Of a DNA stretch of 64,000 nucleotides, positions 1 through 8,549 are shown in pieces. Every line of letters starts with the position of its first letter. Position 1 is the stretch's first letter. The notes beneath the pieces were generated by a model. That model was not told the origin of the DNA. It did no database searches and saw only the letters and a list, made by a program, of their open reading frames with translations. The stretch is from the NCBI RefSeq assembly GCF_003114855.1, contig NZ_BFBB01000005.1, forward strand, positions 1-64,000. Direction: 5' to 3'. The position numbers and the translations under genes are program-made. The DNA comes from Leptospira ryugenii. GTDB taxonomy: Bacteria > Spirochaetota > Leptospiria > Leptospirales > Leptospiraceae.

Positions 1-189
1 ATCTTCTTTGGCCTTTGCTAGATCGCCTCCCGGCTACTCTACATCGGCTGTTTTTCCATTGTTGGAAAGTACCTTATGTCGGCAAGTGAATTTTTGAAAA
101 AAATTCGAAGTTCTTTTTTCTGAAATGGAAAAATAGTGTGAGCAATTCTGGATTTCTCTTGTTTCCCTTTGCATTGCAAAGGTGGTCCT
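1..189. other. Left-edge non-coding stretch
   Basis: I see no convincing coding frame in this stretch before the first gene. It may hold the promoter of the plus-strand gene that follows, and on the minus strand the upstream region of something beyond the window edge. No tRNA or terminator was recognised. Confidence 0.4.
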
Positions 190-1245
190 ATGCTCGGAAG
201 GTTCCTCGGAAATATATCCTCTTTCCTAATATTACAAATGGTATGTCTGGTTTTCTCTGCAATGTGTTCACTGCAGGGAGAGACTAGGTATTCTTCTGAG
301 ACAGAGCGCTACGGACTCCTGAAACAAAGAGCTGCTATTGGCACAGAATACTTTACTTTGTTAGTCGGTGGCCAGTATCGCTCCTCGAATCTGATCATTC
401 AATCACCCGTTGGATCACATTTGCGAATGCCAGACGAGGAAAGAAATGAATCTAAGTGGTTTGTAGATGTAAAATCGAAAGATTTCCATTTTGGAGAAGT
501 ATGGGGCAGTTTTCTATTGGTTCAATCATTTAACTTTGAATTGCAAAAACAAACAGTCCAAAGTTCCTTTCTAGATACATTTAGAAGTGGAAATACGGTT
601 TACGGGTCAAACAGACAAGTTCAAAACTTGGGAACAGAAGTCACTGGTCACATAACAAATATTATGCCTGTATTTTATGTAGGAGATAGAGAAAAAGAAT
701 TTTTTCGAATAGGGTTTGGCTTTGGACCTAGTCTTGTGAAAATGAAAGGAAATCCAGATTTTTTCAATGGGAATAGCGAAGAAGCTCCTCTACTCGCTCT
801 ACAAGGAGCTGGCACAACACAAGAAAAGATAGATCGTTTTGGCGATCTTGCCCTCCTGCGAAATGGCAAACCAGAAACTGATCCTATCAATGTGTATTTA
901 CTCTCAAGATTGTCCGAAGGCAACAATTTAGAACTTTTTGGTCTATACCAATATAGTAAAGGCAATCTAGATTTAGGCCGACTCAATGGATTTACTTACT
1001 ACCTTTTGTCTCAAAATAGTGAAGCAAATTTAACACCGCTACAGATTGTTTCTTTGATGAACGTTGCTAGAAGTGATCTGAAGTTAAAAGAAAAATATGT
1101 TTCTAGTTTTTATTTATTTTTCGAGATTCCATTTTATGATGTCACCTTTCGGTTTGGATATGGTGGACCATTGTATTACCAAGAAAACTACCGTGTGCGA
1201 TTCCATAACATTGATCTTTCTCTTTATATTCCGATAGACTTCTGA
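190..1245 (+). CDS. Hypothetical exported protein, probably envelope-associated
   Basis: This 351-residue protein belongs to no family I recognise. The ATG at 190 is preferred over an in-frame TTG at 169 because AAGGTGG lies 5 bases before it. The N-terminus has a hydrophobic segment of about 20 residues ending near FSAMCSLQG, which could be a signal peptide or a loose spirochaetal lipobox. The rest alternates short polar and aromatic segments (for example YQYSKGNLDLG and FRFGYGGPLYYQ) and ends in an aromatic residue, as many outer-membrane beta-barrels do. A periplasmic or outer-membrane location is inferred. It converges with the peptidase gene 15 bases downstream. Function unknown. Confidence 0.7.
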   Translation: MLGRFLGNISSFLILQMVCLVFSAMCSLQGETRYSSETERYGLLKQRAAIGTEYFTLLVGGQYRSSNLIIQSPVGSHLRMPDEERNESKWFVDVKSKDFHFGEVWGSFLLVQSFNFELQKQTVQSSFLDTFRSGNTVYGSNRQVQNLGTEVTGHITNIMPVFYVGDREKEFFRIGFGFGPSLVKMKGNPDFFNGNSEEAPLLALQGAGTTQEKIDRFGDLALLRNGKPETDPINVYLLSRLSEGNNLELFGLYQYSKGNLDLGRLNGFTYYLLSQNSEANLTPLQIVSLMNVARSDLKLKEKYVSSFYLFFEIPFYDVTFRFGYGGPLYYQENYRVRFHNIDLSLYIPIDF

Positions 1246-1260
1246 AGCGAAGTGAAGAGT

Positions 1261-2010
1261 TCAAGCTTTCTGTGTAAGGCTTAACAAAATGTTTGCATAC
1301 CAAGCGCAATTTAGATTCAGATGGTCATCTTCAATTTTATCACGATTGATCATATCCATACGTGAGGTATGTATCCCTATGAGTTGCCAATCATAGTCAA
1401 CTTTTACTACGACGGGTGCACCACTAGATCCTCGGTGCATTTGAGCATCTGTTAAAAAATAACCAAAACCTTGGAACCGTATGCCAAAGGAAGAAGCAAT
1501 CAAGGCATGCCTAGCAACGGGTAATCTATGTAAAGTGTCATAAAACCCTAAAGGAAATCCAACAATAAGAGCTGAAGTCCCTACCTCAACATCATCCTCA
1601 GGGCCCAACATCTGGTCGATATGAAAGGCTTCAAAAAAAGCCTGTTCGCCTAACGCATGGCGATCCAATTCAATCGCGCAAACATCTACCCTTCCCCCGG
1701 AATCATAAGCTTCTCTCCACAAGGGTTGACCATCTCTATATAAAGGAATAGAAAAATCTGTAGTGACAGTAATATTCTCAGGGTCTATGTGTAAGTTGAT
1801 CACTAAATTGTTTGGTCGATGCTCCGTTAATTCATCCAAAACTACATGACGTGCAGTGATAAGATACAATCTGTTCTCACGAACAAAAAAGAACCCTGTA
1901 GCCTTTGTTAATTCTTGGGATCCAAATTTGGTAGTAACTGGTGTGACGGAGAGTAAAAGAGGTTCTATCAATGTCGTAAGCTTATTTGGTATACTTTTTT
2001 CCTTTTGCAT
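1261..2010 (-). CDS. Trypsin-like serine peptidase domain protein
   Basis: This 249-residue protein has the layout of the S1/trypsin-like peptidase fold. A histidine lies in LITARHVVLDE (about residue 55), a candidate aspartate in RVDVCAIEL (about residue 110), and the nucleophile serine in HRGSSGAPVVV (about residue 195). It lacks the PDZ domain of HtrA/Deg proteases. There is no obvious signal peptide, so a cytoplasmic location is likely, which is less usual for this fold. It stands alone between a convergent exported-protein gene and the TetR gene 22 bases upstream on the same strand, so it may be read from the ankyrin-tetR operon. Its substrate is unknown. Confidence 0.75.
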   Translation of the reverse strand: MQKEKSIPNKLTTLIEPLLLSVTPVTTKFGSQELTKATGFFFVRENRLYLITARHVVLDELTEHRPNNLVINLHIDPENITVTTDFSIPLYRDGQPLWREAYDSGGRVDVCAIELDRHALGEQAFFEAFHIDQMLGPEDDVEVGTSALIVGFPLGFYDTLHRLPVARHALIASSFGIRFQGFGYFLTDAQMHRGSSGAPVVVKVDYDWQLIGIHTSRMDMINRDKIEDDHLNLNCAWYANILLSLTQKA

Positions 2011-2032
2011 TTATTGGCAAGGATTGTTAGAC

Positions 2033-2734
2033 CTATTTTCCGTCCCGAACCAAGCGTATAAATCTAAACAGAGAAGAAAAAAACGATTTGAGAAGAGGCA
2101 GATTCGAGATTCGAATCAAACGAAAGATGAGATCCAGGCTCTCATCAACAACCTGTACAGTTCGTTCCCTTTTTAGTTCTGACTTAAATACCCAAAAATA
2201 GATAATTCCTAATTGGTAGAGCCAAATCAACTCGGGAAGATTCACTGAAATCTCTTTGGAAAGCTTTTGATTGGAGGATTCCATGGCATATCGTATCATG
2301 CCTATCGCCTCCTCTCGTAGATGGGCAGTTTCAGGACTAAAAGGGGAGAGCCTGTGCCTAGGGTCTCCAGCACGACTTGCTAATACAGACACAAGGTTTT
2401 GGTAGTTGGAAAAATAATCGATTCTCGAGAGGATGATATTTCGAATTCGTAATTTTAAGTCTTTTGTGGAATTACAAAACTCTTCATTATTAGTCTTAGC
2501 GTATTCTTGAGAAATTTCATAGAAGTATAAAACGATATCCTCCTTTGTAGCAAAATAGTAGTAAGCACTCCCCAATGCAAGCCCTGCTTCCGAAGCAATC
2601 ATCCGCATGGTGGCTTCCTCAAATCCAACCTCTTGGAACAGACGAATGGCCGTCCTATAGATCAGCTCTTTCGTCTTTTTTGATTTATCTGATTCTGTAA
2701 CCAGGGAAGATGATTGCTTACTTTTTTTTGGCAT
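2033..2734 (-). CDS. TetR-family transcriptional regulator
   Basis: This 233-residue protein has an N-terminal helix-turn-helix of TetR type at about residues 25-70, with the typical run RLFQEVGFEEATMRMIASEAG followed by SAYYYFATKEDIV. The rest is a helical ligand-binding domain of no predictable specificity. The N-terminus is lysine- and serine-rich. The gene starts one base after the stop of the ankyrin gene, so the two are co-transcribed. Two copies of TTGAACnTGTTCAA lie just before and upstream of the ankyrin start, which fits autoregulation of the operon by this protein. That link is inferred from position. Confidence 0.88.
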   Translation of the reverse strand: MPKKSKQSSSLVTESDKSKKTKELIYRTAIRLFQEVGFEEATMRMIASEAGLALGSAYYYFATKEDIVLYFYEISQEYAKTNNEEFCNSTKDLKLRIRNIILSRIDYFSNYQNLVSVLASRAGDPRHRLSPFSPETAHLREEAIGMIRYAMESSNQKLSKEISVNLPELIWLYQLGIIYFWVFKSELKRERTVQVVDESLDLIFRLIRISNLPLLKSFFSSLFRFIRLVRDGK

Positions 2735-2735
2735 A

Positions 2736-3566
2736 TTAATTTTGTTGTGCGAGTTCCCTTTTTTGTAATGTCCTTTTTCTCAGTCTGCCCAAGAGATAGA
2801 GGTTAAAGAAATGCATAGCACCCAAAATGAGGATAACAAATCCGATCTTATTGCTGAGAATTTCTAGAGATTCCACTGCATCATTGGGCTTCATACCTAT
2901 CTTCAAGGCAAGGGTGATATATCCCAAATTGACCAGATAAAACCCGACCACCAATAGATGGTTTACTGAATCTGCTAGTTCTTCGTTATGGAAGGCATCC
3001 ACCAAAAAAAATCGACCGTTCTTTGAAAGTGTCCGCGCTACCCAGATTGTGATGGCTAAACTTAAGAGAATGTAGACGATATATATATAAATTGTGATCT
3101 TTGATTTTCCACCAGTCTGAGAGCTTGCACCCTTATTTGAAAGTAAGTTCTTTATCTCCTCATTGCCACTAGCAAAGGCTAAATCCAAGGCAGTCTCTCC
3201 ATGGCGGTCAACTAGGTTTAGATCTGGGTTGTACTGAAGAAATAAATCCAATATTTCCTTTCTTTGGTGAATCACTGCTAGGTGAAGTGGAGAATTTCCG
3301 TAGAGATCGGTCTTTCCAATGACATCTGCACTCTGGTTATTTAGAATGTATGACACAAGCTCATCCTCTCCTCTCTCCACTGCGTAGTGTAAAGAGTTTC
3401 TCCCCAAAGAATTGGTCTGGTAGAGATCAACGACTTCTGCTCGTTTGATTCGCTCTTTTATACAAGGAAGGTTTTCCACCGCACAGACCGTTCCCAATCC
3501 CCCTTCCGCAAAGAGGGGAAAAGTTATGAGCGATGCAAACAAAACTCCAAATATTCTTGGTTTCAT
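2736..3566 (-). CDS. Ankyrin-repeat membrane protein
   Basis: The start at 3566 is chosen because AGGAGT precedes it and a clean signal peptide follows (MKPRIFGVLFASLITFPLFA). An in-frame start at 3644 would place both operators inside the coding region. The 276-residue product has two or three ankyrin repeats at about residues 55-145 (motifs GRNSLHYAVERGEDELV, GNSPLHLAVIHQRKEIL and GETALDLAFASGNEEI). Three hydrophobic segments follow, near residues 155-175, 200-225 and 235-260. The ankyrin domain is predicted to face the periplasm. Ankyrin repeats mediate protein contacts; the partner is unknown. It is first in an operon with the TetR gene. Confidence 0.8.
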   Translation of the reverse strand: MKPRIFGVLFASLITFPLFAEGGLGTVCAVENLPCIKERIKRAEVVDLYQTNSLGRNSLHYAVERGEDELVSYILNNQSADVIGKTDLYGNSPLHLAVIHQRKEILDLFLQYNPDLNLVDRHGETALDLAFASGNEEIKNLLSNKGASSQTGGKSKITIYIYIVYILLSLAITIWVARTLSKNGRFFLVDAFHNEELADSVNHLLVVGFYLVNLGYITLALKIGMKPNDAVESLEILSNKIGFVILILGAMHFFNLYLLGRLRKRTLQKRELAQQN

Positions 3567-3581
3567 ATAAACTCCTATTTT

Positions 3582-3595
3582 TTGAACATGTTCAA
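3582..3595. promoter_or_regulatory. Palindromic operator 1 of the ankyrin-tetR operon
   Basis: TTGAACATGTTCAA is a perfect 14-bp palindrome 15 bases before the ankyrin start codon. It matches the second site 49 bp upstream. Position and symmetry suggest a dimeric repressor site, most simply for the TetR protein encoded in the same operon. Confidence 0.65.
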
Positions 3596-3630
3596 TTTTT
3601 AAGCCAGAAATTGATTTGCCAAGCATTTTT

Positions 3631-3644
3631 TTGAACGTGTTCAA
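3631..3644. promoter_or_regulatory. Palindromic operator 2 of the ankyrin-tetR operon
   Basis: TTGAACGTGTTCAA shares both TTGAAC/GTTCAA half-sites with operator 1 and differs only in the centre. A TTGGCA element lies between the two sites on the minus strand and could be a -35 box, so both sites may flank the promoter. Confidence 0.6.
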
Positions 3645-3750
3645 TTAATTGGGAGATTTTTTATCCCAGATTTCCTGAACTCCCTACTCCTTCACCTTCG
3701 CTACGGATGAACAAAGAGTGGGTAGACCAAGGAAACGTTGGTAAGAGAAA

Positions 3751-4962
3751 CTAATTTGTCTCTTCGCCAGGATTGACAAGAACCAACTTTGTGACTTCAG
3801 AAGGAGAGCCTATCCGAAGAGGAGGCCCCCAATAGCCAGTCCCACGGCTCACGTAGATCCACATCCCTTTGTAGTGGTGAAGCCCTGCGACAAATTTTTG
3901 GAAGAGATAGATCAGTAAATTGCCAGGAAAATACTGCCCTCCATGGGTATGGCCAGAGATTTGTAGGTGGTAACCATACTTTACTGCTTCGAGTGCGCTG
4001 TTGGGTTGGTGTGCCAGTAGGACTTTTAGGTCTGCCTGTTCTCCTCCTCGTATCGCTGCCCCAGGGTCTGTGCTATGTGTCTTGATTAGATTACCTGCCT
4101 TCAGATCTGTAACTCCCGCCATACATAGATTAGCTGAATTTATCTTAAGTTGGCGGTTTTCGTTTAGTAGAACTTGGATGCCTAGGTTTTGCAGTTCATT
4201 TAACCAAGGCATCACACCCGAATAGTATTCATGGTTTCCTGTCACATAAAAGACGCCATACTTTGCTTGGATTTCGCGTAAGGGTTGGATATGCTCTTTG
4301 AATTGAGAGGCAGGGCCATCTACTAAATCCCCTGTGATAACAACACAATCTGGCTGAAGGCGATTGATACGCTTCACCACTTTCTTTATAAACCTTGATT
4401 GGATGGTCGGGCCAACGTGGACATCGGATATTTGCACGATACTAAATCCGAAAAGATCAGGGTGTAGGTTTTGGATGGGAACTTTTACAGTTAAGCTTCG
4501 TAGTCGAACATGTGTTTGTAGAAACCCATAGGCCGTTAATAGAATTGAAGTGAGAACTGCTGAAAGCGACAATAGATGTGGAAGATATTGACTCTCCTCT
4601 GGCGGAACGTAACCGAGTTTCGCTAGGGAAGGTTTCAACCAAACGATGAGATCTGGGATCAGATGAGGAAGTAGTAAAAGCAGGAAGTCATTGGCTAAGA
4701 CCAAGGAAAAGAGGATGGTGAAATACCCTAAACCTAAAAAGGCTAAAAAGGAAAATACAGAACGGATTTTTGTTTTGGTCGTCCACTGACTGATGAAATA
4801 GGAGACTGGAACAAGCAATACCAAAAGAACTACCAATGTCCAAAAAAGAATCAGAAAATTTCCAGTAATGTTTAGGCCTTCTACGAGTCGGATGCCTGTA
4901 TAGGTGTAAGCCGATCCTAAAATCAAAGTGAAGATCGATAAAAATTGAATAAAAGATCTCAT
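3751..4962 (-). CDS. Membrane-anchored metallophosphoesterase (YkuE/YaeI-like)
   Basis: The start at 4962 is chosen because AAGGAAAG lies upstream and the longer frame would run into the divergent mqo gene. The 403-residue product has four to five hydrophobic segments in its first 150 residues, then a calcineurin-like phosphoesterase domain. The metal-binding motifs are in order: ISDVHVG, GDLVDG, GNHEYY, LLAHQP and ISGHTHGGQYFPG. This is the layout of inner-membrane phosphoesterases related to YkuE/YaeI, some of which cleave UDP-diacylglucosamine-type lipids. The actual substrate is not shown. The gene is divergent from mqo across about 64 bases. Confidence 0.85.
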   Translation of the reverse strand: MRSFIQFLSIFTLILGSAYTYTGIRLVEGLNITGNFLILFWTLVVLLVLLVPVSYFISQWTTKTKIRSVFSFLAFLGLGYFTILFSLVLANDFLLLLLPHLIPDLIVWLKPSLAKLGYVPPEESQYLPHLLSLSAVLTSILLTAYGFLQTHVRLRSLTVKVPIQNLHPDLFGFSIVQISDVHVGPTIQSRFIKKVVKRINRLQPDCVVITGDLVDGPASQFKEHIQPLREIQAKYGVFYVTGNHEYYSGVMPWLNELQNLGIQVLLNENRQLKINSANLCMAGVTDLKAGNLIKTHSTDPGAAIRGGEQADLKVLLAHQPNSALEAVKYGYHLQISGHTHGGQYFPGNLLIYLFQKFVAGLHHYKGMWIYVSRGTGYWGPPLRIGSPSEVTKLVLVNPGEETN

Positions 4963-5026
4963 ATGTCCATACTTTCCTTGCCATAGCTTAGACTCTATCC
5001 ATTCTTTGCTCAGAAGAAATACAGAG

Positions 5027-6523
5027 ATGAGCCACGAACCTATCAAAACAAAATCCGATGTCATCCTTATCGGCGCGGGAATCATGAGTGCAACACTTGG
5101 GATTCTTTTGAAAGAACTTGAACCAGATTTAACCATCACCGTTTTAGAAAGGTTAGATGCTGCTGCTCGTGAGAGTTCCAATGCATGGAACAACGCAGGC
5201 ACTGGACATTCTGCTTTCTGTGAATTGAATTACACGATCGAAACAGAAGACGGTTCCATTGATACAAAAAAAGCAAAGAACATAGCATCTCAGTATGAAA
5301 TTTCTCGCGAATTCTGGTCTTATTTGGTCGAAGACATCCAAGTCTTACCTGCCAAAGATTTCATACACTCAGTTCCGCACTATAGTTTTGTTTGGGGGGA
5401 GGAGAATGTATCTTTTCTAAAAAAAAGGTACGAAGCCTTACGTAAAGAACCACTTTTCCAAGCCATTCAATATTCTGAAGATCCAAATGTTTTATCAGAG
5501 TGGATGCCTCTCGTAATGTCAGGCAGAGACCCAAAACAACGAGTTGCTGGTACAAAAATGGAACTAGGAACAGATGTTGATTTTGGTACGCTTACCCGAT
5601 CGATTTTTAAGTATCTTGAATCACTTCCCGGCGTAACCATCAGTTACTATGAACATGTGAAGGATTTGGAGCGAGAAAAGAATGGTCTGTGGAATCTAAC
5701 AGCCACCAATTATTTAAGCCATGAGACAGAACACCATGAAGCAAATTTTGTTTTTATTGGTGCTGGTGGTGGTTCACTTCCTTTATTAGAAAAATCAGAT
5801 ATTCCCGAAGCAGAAGGATTCGGTGGTTTTCCCGTGAGTGGTCAATGGCTACGTTGCAAAAATCGCGAGGTCATTGAAAAACATTTCGCAAAGGTGTATG
5901 GGAAAGCAAATGTTGGCTCTCCTCCTATGTCCGTTCCACATCTGGATACACGCATTATGAATGGACAAAAGGAATTACTTTTTGGACCTTACGCTGGTTT
6001 TACGACAAAGTTTTTAAAAAAAGGTTCTTACTTTGATCTCGCCAAATCCCTAGAACTGGGCAATATCTTTCCGATGCTCTCTGCTGGTATGCACAACCTT
6101 CCCTTGACAAAGTATTTGATTGGCCAAGCTTTGCAATCCCATGAAGACCGTATCGAGGCCTTACGAGAATACCTACCAGAAGTAAAGAGCGAAGATTGGG
6201 AACTAGTCGTTGCCGGACAAAGGGTACAGATCATCAAGGCTGATGAAGAAGAAGGTGGAGTACTCGAATTTGGTACGGAAGTGGTCGCGGCATCCGATGG
6301 ATCTTTGGCAGCCTTGTTAGGTGCTTCCCCTGGAGCTTCTACATCTGTTTCGATTATGTTGGAAGTTTTAGCAGATTGTTTTCCCCAAAAAATAAAAACC
6401 GAAACTTGGCAAAAAAAACTCAAGAAGATGATACCAAGTTTTGGAGAGAGTTTTATCGGAAATGAAAGTCTAGTGAAGGAAAGTAGAAAACGATCTGCTA
6501 AAGCGCTAGAGCTCATTGGATAA
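5027..6523 (+). CDS. mqo: Malate:quinone oxidoreductase
   Basis: Mqo oxidises L-malate to oxaloacetate and passes electrons from FAD to the quinone pool at the inner face of the cytoplasmic membrane. It takes the place of, or works beside, NAD-dependent malate dehydrogenase in the TCA cycle. The 498-residue length is normal for the family. The FAD-binding motif DVILIGAGIMSATLG is near the N-terminus, followed by the family signature SSNAWNNAGTGHSAFCELNYT. Near the end are AGQRVQIIKAD and LLGASPGASTSV, both typical of Mqo. The start at 5027 (MSHEPIKTKS) gives a normal Mqo N-terminus; an in-frame ATG at 5006 adds seven residues. A strong terminator follows. Confidence 0.96.
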   Translation: MSHEPIKTKSDVILIGAGIMSATLGILLKELEPDLTITVLERLDAAARESSNAWNNAGTGHSAFCELNYTIETEDGSIDTKKAKNIASQYEISREFWSYLVEDIQVLPAKDFIHSVPHYSFVWGEENVSFLKKRYEALRKEPLFQAIQYSEDPNVLSEWMPLVMSGRDPKQRVAGTKMELGTDVDFGTLTRSIFKYLESLPGVTISYYEHVKDLEREKNGLWNLTATNYLSHETEHHEANFVFIGAGGGSLPLLEKSDIPEAEGFGGFPVSGQWLRCKNREVIEKHFAKVYGKANVGSPPMSVPHLDTRIMNGQKELLFGPYAGFTTKFLKKGSYFDLAKSLELGNIFPMLSAGMHNLPLTKYLIGQALQSHEDRIEALREYLPEVKSEDWELVVAGQRVQIIKADEEEGGVLEFGTEVVAASDGSLAALLGASPGASTSVSIMLEVLADCFPQKIKTETWQKKLKKMIPSFGESFIGNESLVKESRKRSAKALELIG

Positions 6524-6552
6524 ACAAAGCAGATAGATACCATTTGCAAAAG

Positions 6553-6587
6553 GGAAATGAGGTGGCCCTCATTTCCTCACGTTTTTT
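6553..6587 (+). terminator. Rho-independent terminator of mqo
   Basis: A perfect 10-bp stem (GGAAATGAGG / CCTCATTTCC) with a TGGC loop is followed by TCACGTTTTTT. It lies 30 bases after the mqo stop. Confidence 0.85.
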
Positions 6588-6648
6588 GTGCTTTCCGATT
6601 TCAGCTTTTCATTTATCAAGCCAGCTTTTTATTCCAGGAACCAAACAT

Positions 6649-7854
6649 TCAGATAAGCATAGACTTTAGTTCGCGCCTTGGGGTAAAATATTTGTATTCA
6701 CTTCTCCCAATCCTTGCGATCATTTGGATCTTTTGTTGTTTACCAATCTGAAATTGTGCCTCAAAAGACTTTCTGAGTTCATCCATTTCCTGGTATTCCT
6801 GAACAATTTGGCTCATCGGATGTATGACAAATCCATTCTTTTCTGCCGCAAGTTGGAACCGAACATAATCTCTGCCAACCTTTACCCAATCTTCAAATCC
6901 ATTGGACTGGGTTTTCCATATCAAGATACCCTTAGCAGATTGGATCTTTTTCTCATAGGCTGCCAAAAATTGGCTAACACCTGTTTTATTATGAAATTTT
7001 TCTGGTTCTGGACCCATAAAGAAGGATTCTAACATCCATCTTTGGAATCCTGTAACTGCTTGGTCAGGCAATGCAATGCCGTCCCTTTTGGTTTGGATTT
7101 CCTTGTCATTGAATCGAAACCAGATACGGCTTTCGTCTGCAGTGCGTACATTTAAGGTTTCAATTCTCATTGCATCCATAGCCTGCCGAATCACAACCTG
7201 GATACCATTCTCTTCCAGTATAGAAATCAGTTCCGAATGTTTTGGCTTCGCGTCTTCTAAAATTGAATCCAATTCTTTTTTTTGAAGCAAGTCTCCTTCA
7301 TACTGCGAACGAACCGTACGCCTTTTTTCTAAAAAAGGAAAAAGAGAGTCTTGACTATTTGCTTTTGAGAGAATTGGGAATCGAACATCCAATCCATTTC
7401 GTTGGGGAACCAATTTAATTTTGGCGATTGGCTTTTTGCCTATGTCTTTCTTTGCATAGGATCCCTCTGGGAAGAAGGTAAAGCGAGCCTCATAACCCAT
7501 AGAGCTTGCACCTATTGCTAGACATTCTAAAAATGTTCCCTGGCCGATGTGGATTTGGCGTGTGCTGGGATCTGTGATAGGCAGGAGCCGTGTTTCATCA
7601 ACATACAAAAGCATTTCTTCGGGATTTACTATTTTGAACTTCCAGGCTTGTGTATTGTGTGGGTTTGGTGCCGTAATCCCATATAAAATTGCGTTTAGGA
7701 TTGGTTCCTCAAAGACGGTATATTGATCCTTGTTTGCCGTTTTATTTTTTTCCATTTGTCTTGGAAAGGCAAAGCTGCACTGTTTTAAAAAGGCTAAGGC
7801 CGTCATGGTGATACCGGCTTGGGAAAGAAATTGCATACGATTGATTTGATTCAT
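6649..7854 (-). CDS. Nitroreductase-like (Acg-type) exported protein
   Basis: This 401-residue protein carries the nitroreductase-superfamily signature GITAPNPHNTQAWKFKI at about residues 58-75. Its length and two-lobed layout fit the Acg-like branch, in which two nitroreductase halves form one chain, better than the roughly 200-residue classical enzymes. The C-terminal half holds GFVIHPMSQIVQEYQEMDELRKSF, also typical of that branch. The N-terminus (MNQINRMQFLSQAGITMTALAFLKQC) has no twin-arginine motif but could be a signal or lipoprotein sequence. Some members of this branch bind FMN without known catalysis, so the reaction is left open. It follows the outer-membrane gene by 22 bases. Confidence 0.72.
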   Translation of the reverse strand: MNQINRMQFLSQAGITMTALAFLKQCSFAFPRQMEKNKTANKDQYTVFEEPILNAILYGITAPNPHNTQAWKFKIVNPEEMLLYVDETRLLPITDPSTRQIHIGQGTFLECLAIGASSMGYEARFTFFPEGSYAKKDIGKKPIAKIKLVPQRNGLDVRFPILSKANSQDSLFPFLEKRRTVRSQYEGDLLQKKELDSILEDAKPKHSELISILEENGIQVVIRQAMDAMRIETLNVRTADESRIWFRFNDKEIQTKRDGIALPDQAVTGFQRWMLESFFMGPEPEKFHNKTGVSQFLAAYEKKIQSAKGILIWKTQSNGFEDWVKVGRDYVRFQLAAEKNGFVIHPMSQIVQEYQEMDELRKSFEAQFQIGKQQKIQMIARIGRSEYKYFTPRRELKSMLI

Positions 7855-7876
7855 TTGATTGTAACTCCTCTTCCCG

Positions 7877-8494
7877 CTAAAGGCGAATGCCTACGATAAG
7901 ATTTCCTTCTAAGAAGGTTTCTGTTTTGCCATCGCGAGGCCCAATGATCCCTGAGCCATGCATTCCATGTAAAACACCAAATTGTGGGATCATATAAATG
8001 GTCTTTTCTTCATTCAATAAAAATCTGTAGCCAATGAGTGCTTCCGCAAACTGCACTCTTCCTTCATAATCCCTTTCCACTTGTTGGTAGGCGTAGGCTC
8101 TGAGTTCGGGACTCTCGGAAAGGAAGGCATAGGGACCAATGTATCTTCGGTTCCATTTATTGTTATCAGCCCAAACATAGCCTATGTAGTAATTTGCTTC
8201 TACATGCCAATTTTCATTGAAGAAGTGGCGGTAGCCAAAAGAGGCAGCGTATTCATCAATGACATCTACAACATCATGTTTTACCCGTGGACGAATGAAA
8301 GCTCCCACTTTCAACTCTCCATGGGCAGAGTTCCAATCTCCCCAAACCGTGCGTGTTGCTTGGATGCGACCAATATGGATCGTTGGTAAAAATGGTTGGA
8401 TCAACTCTGTTTCGAGCGACCATTTCTTTTCTTCCGCGAACATTGTCTTAGCGAAGAGTAAACTTAATAGTAAAAAAAATTTTTGAATTTTCAT
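7877..8494 (-). CDS. Small outer-membrane beta-barrel-like protein
   Basis: This 205-residue protein has a clear signal peptide (MKIQKFFLLLSLLFAKTMFA) followed by alternating aromatic and polar strands such as WHVEANYYIGYVW and GRVQFAEALIGYRF. It ends in GNLIVGIRL, like an outer-membrane barrel strand. It resembles small acyloxyacyl-hydrolase/OmpW-like barrels in size, but I see no catalytic motif and do not assign an enzyme. It lies between a Crp-type regulator upstream (55-base gap) and the nitroreductase-like gene downstream (22-base gap) on one strand, so the three may form an operon. Confidence 0.68.
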   Translation of the reverse strand: MKIQKFFLLLSLLFAKTMFAEEKKWSLETELIQPFLPTIHIGRIQATRTVWGDWNSAHGELKVGAFIRPRVKHDVVDVIDEYAASFGYRHFFNENWHVEANYYIGYVWADNNKWNRRYIGPYAFLSESPELRAYAYQQVERDYEGRVQFAEALIGYRFLLNEEKTIYMIPQFGVLHGMHGSGIIGPRDGKTETFLEGNLIVGIRL

Positions 8495-8549
8495 ATTCCC
8501 TCACAGCATTCAGAATACTGGAACTCGAAAGGAAAGGGAATGATCTGTG

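Noticed and set aside
1..168. tRNA-like folding at the left edge
   Set aside because: No cloverleaf with a proper T-loop or anticodon stem could be drawn.
3567..3644. Longer N-terminus for the ankyrin protein
   Set aside because: It would bury both palindromes in coding sequence and destroy the signal peptide; AGGAGT precedes the ATG at 3566.
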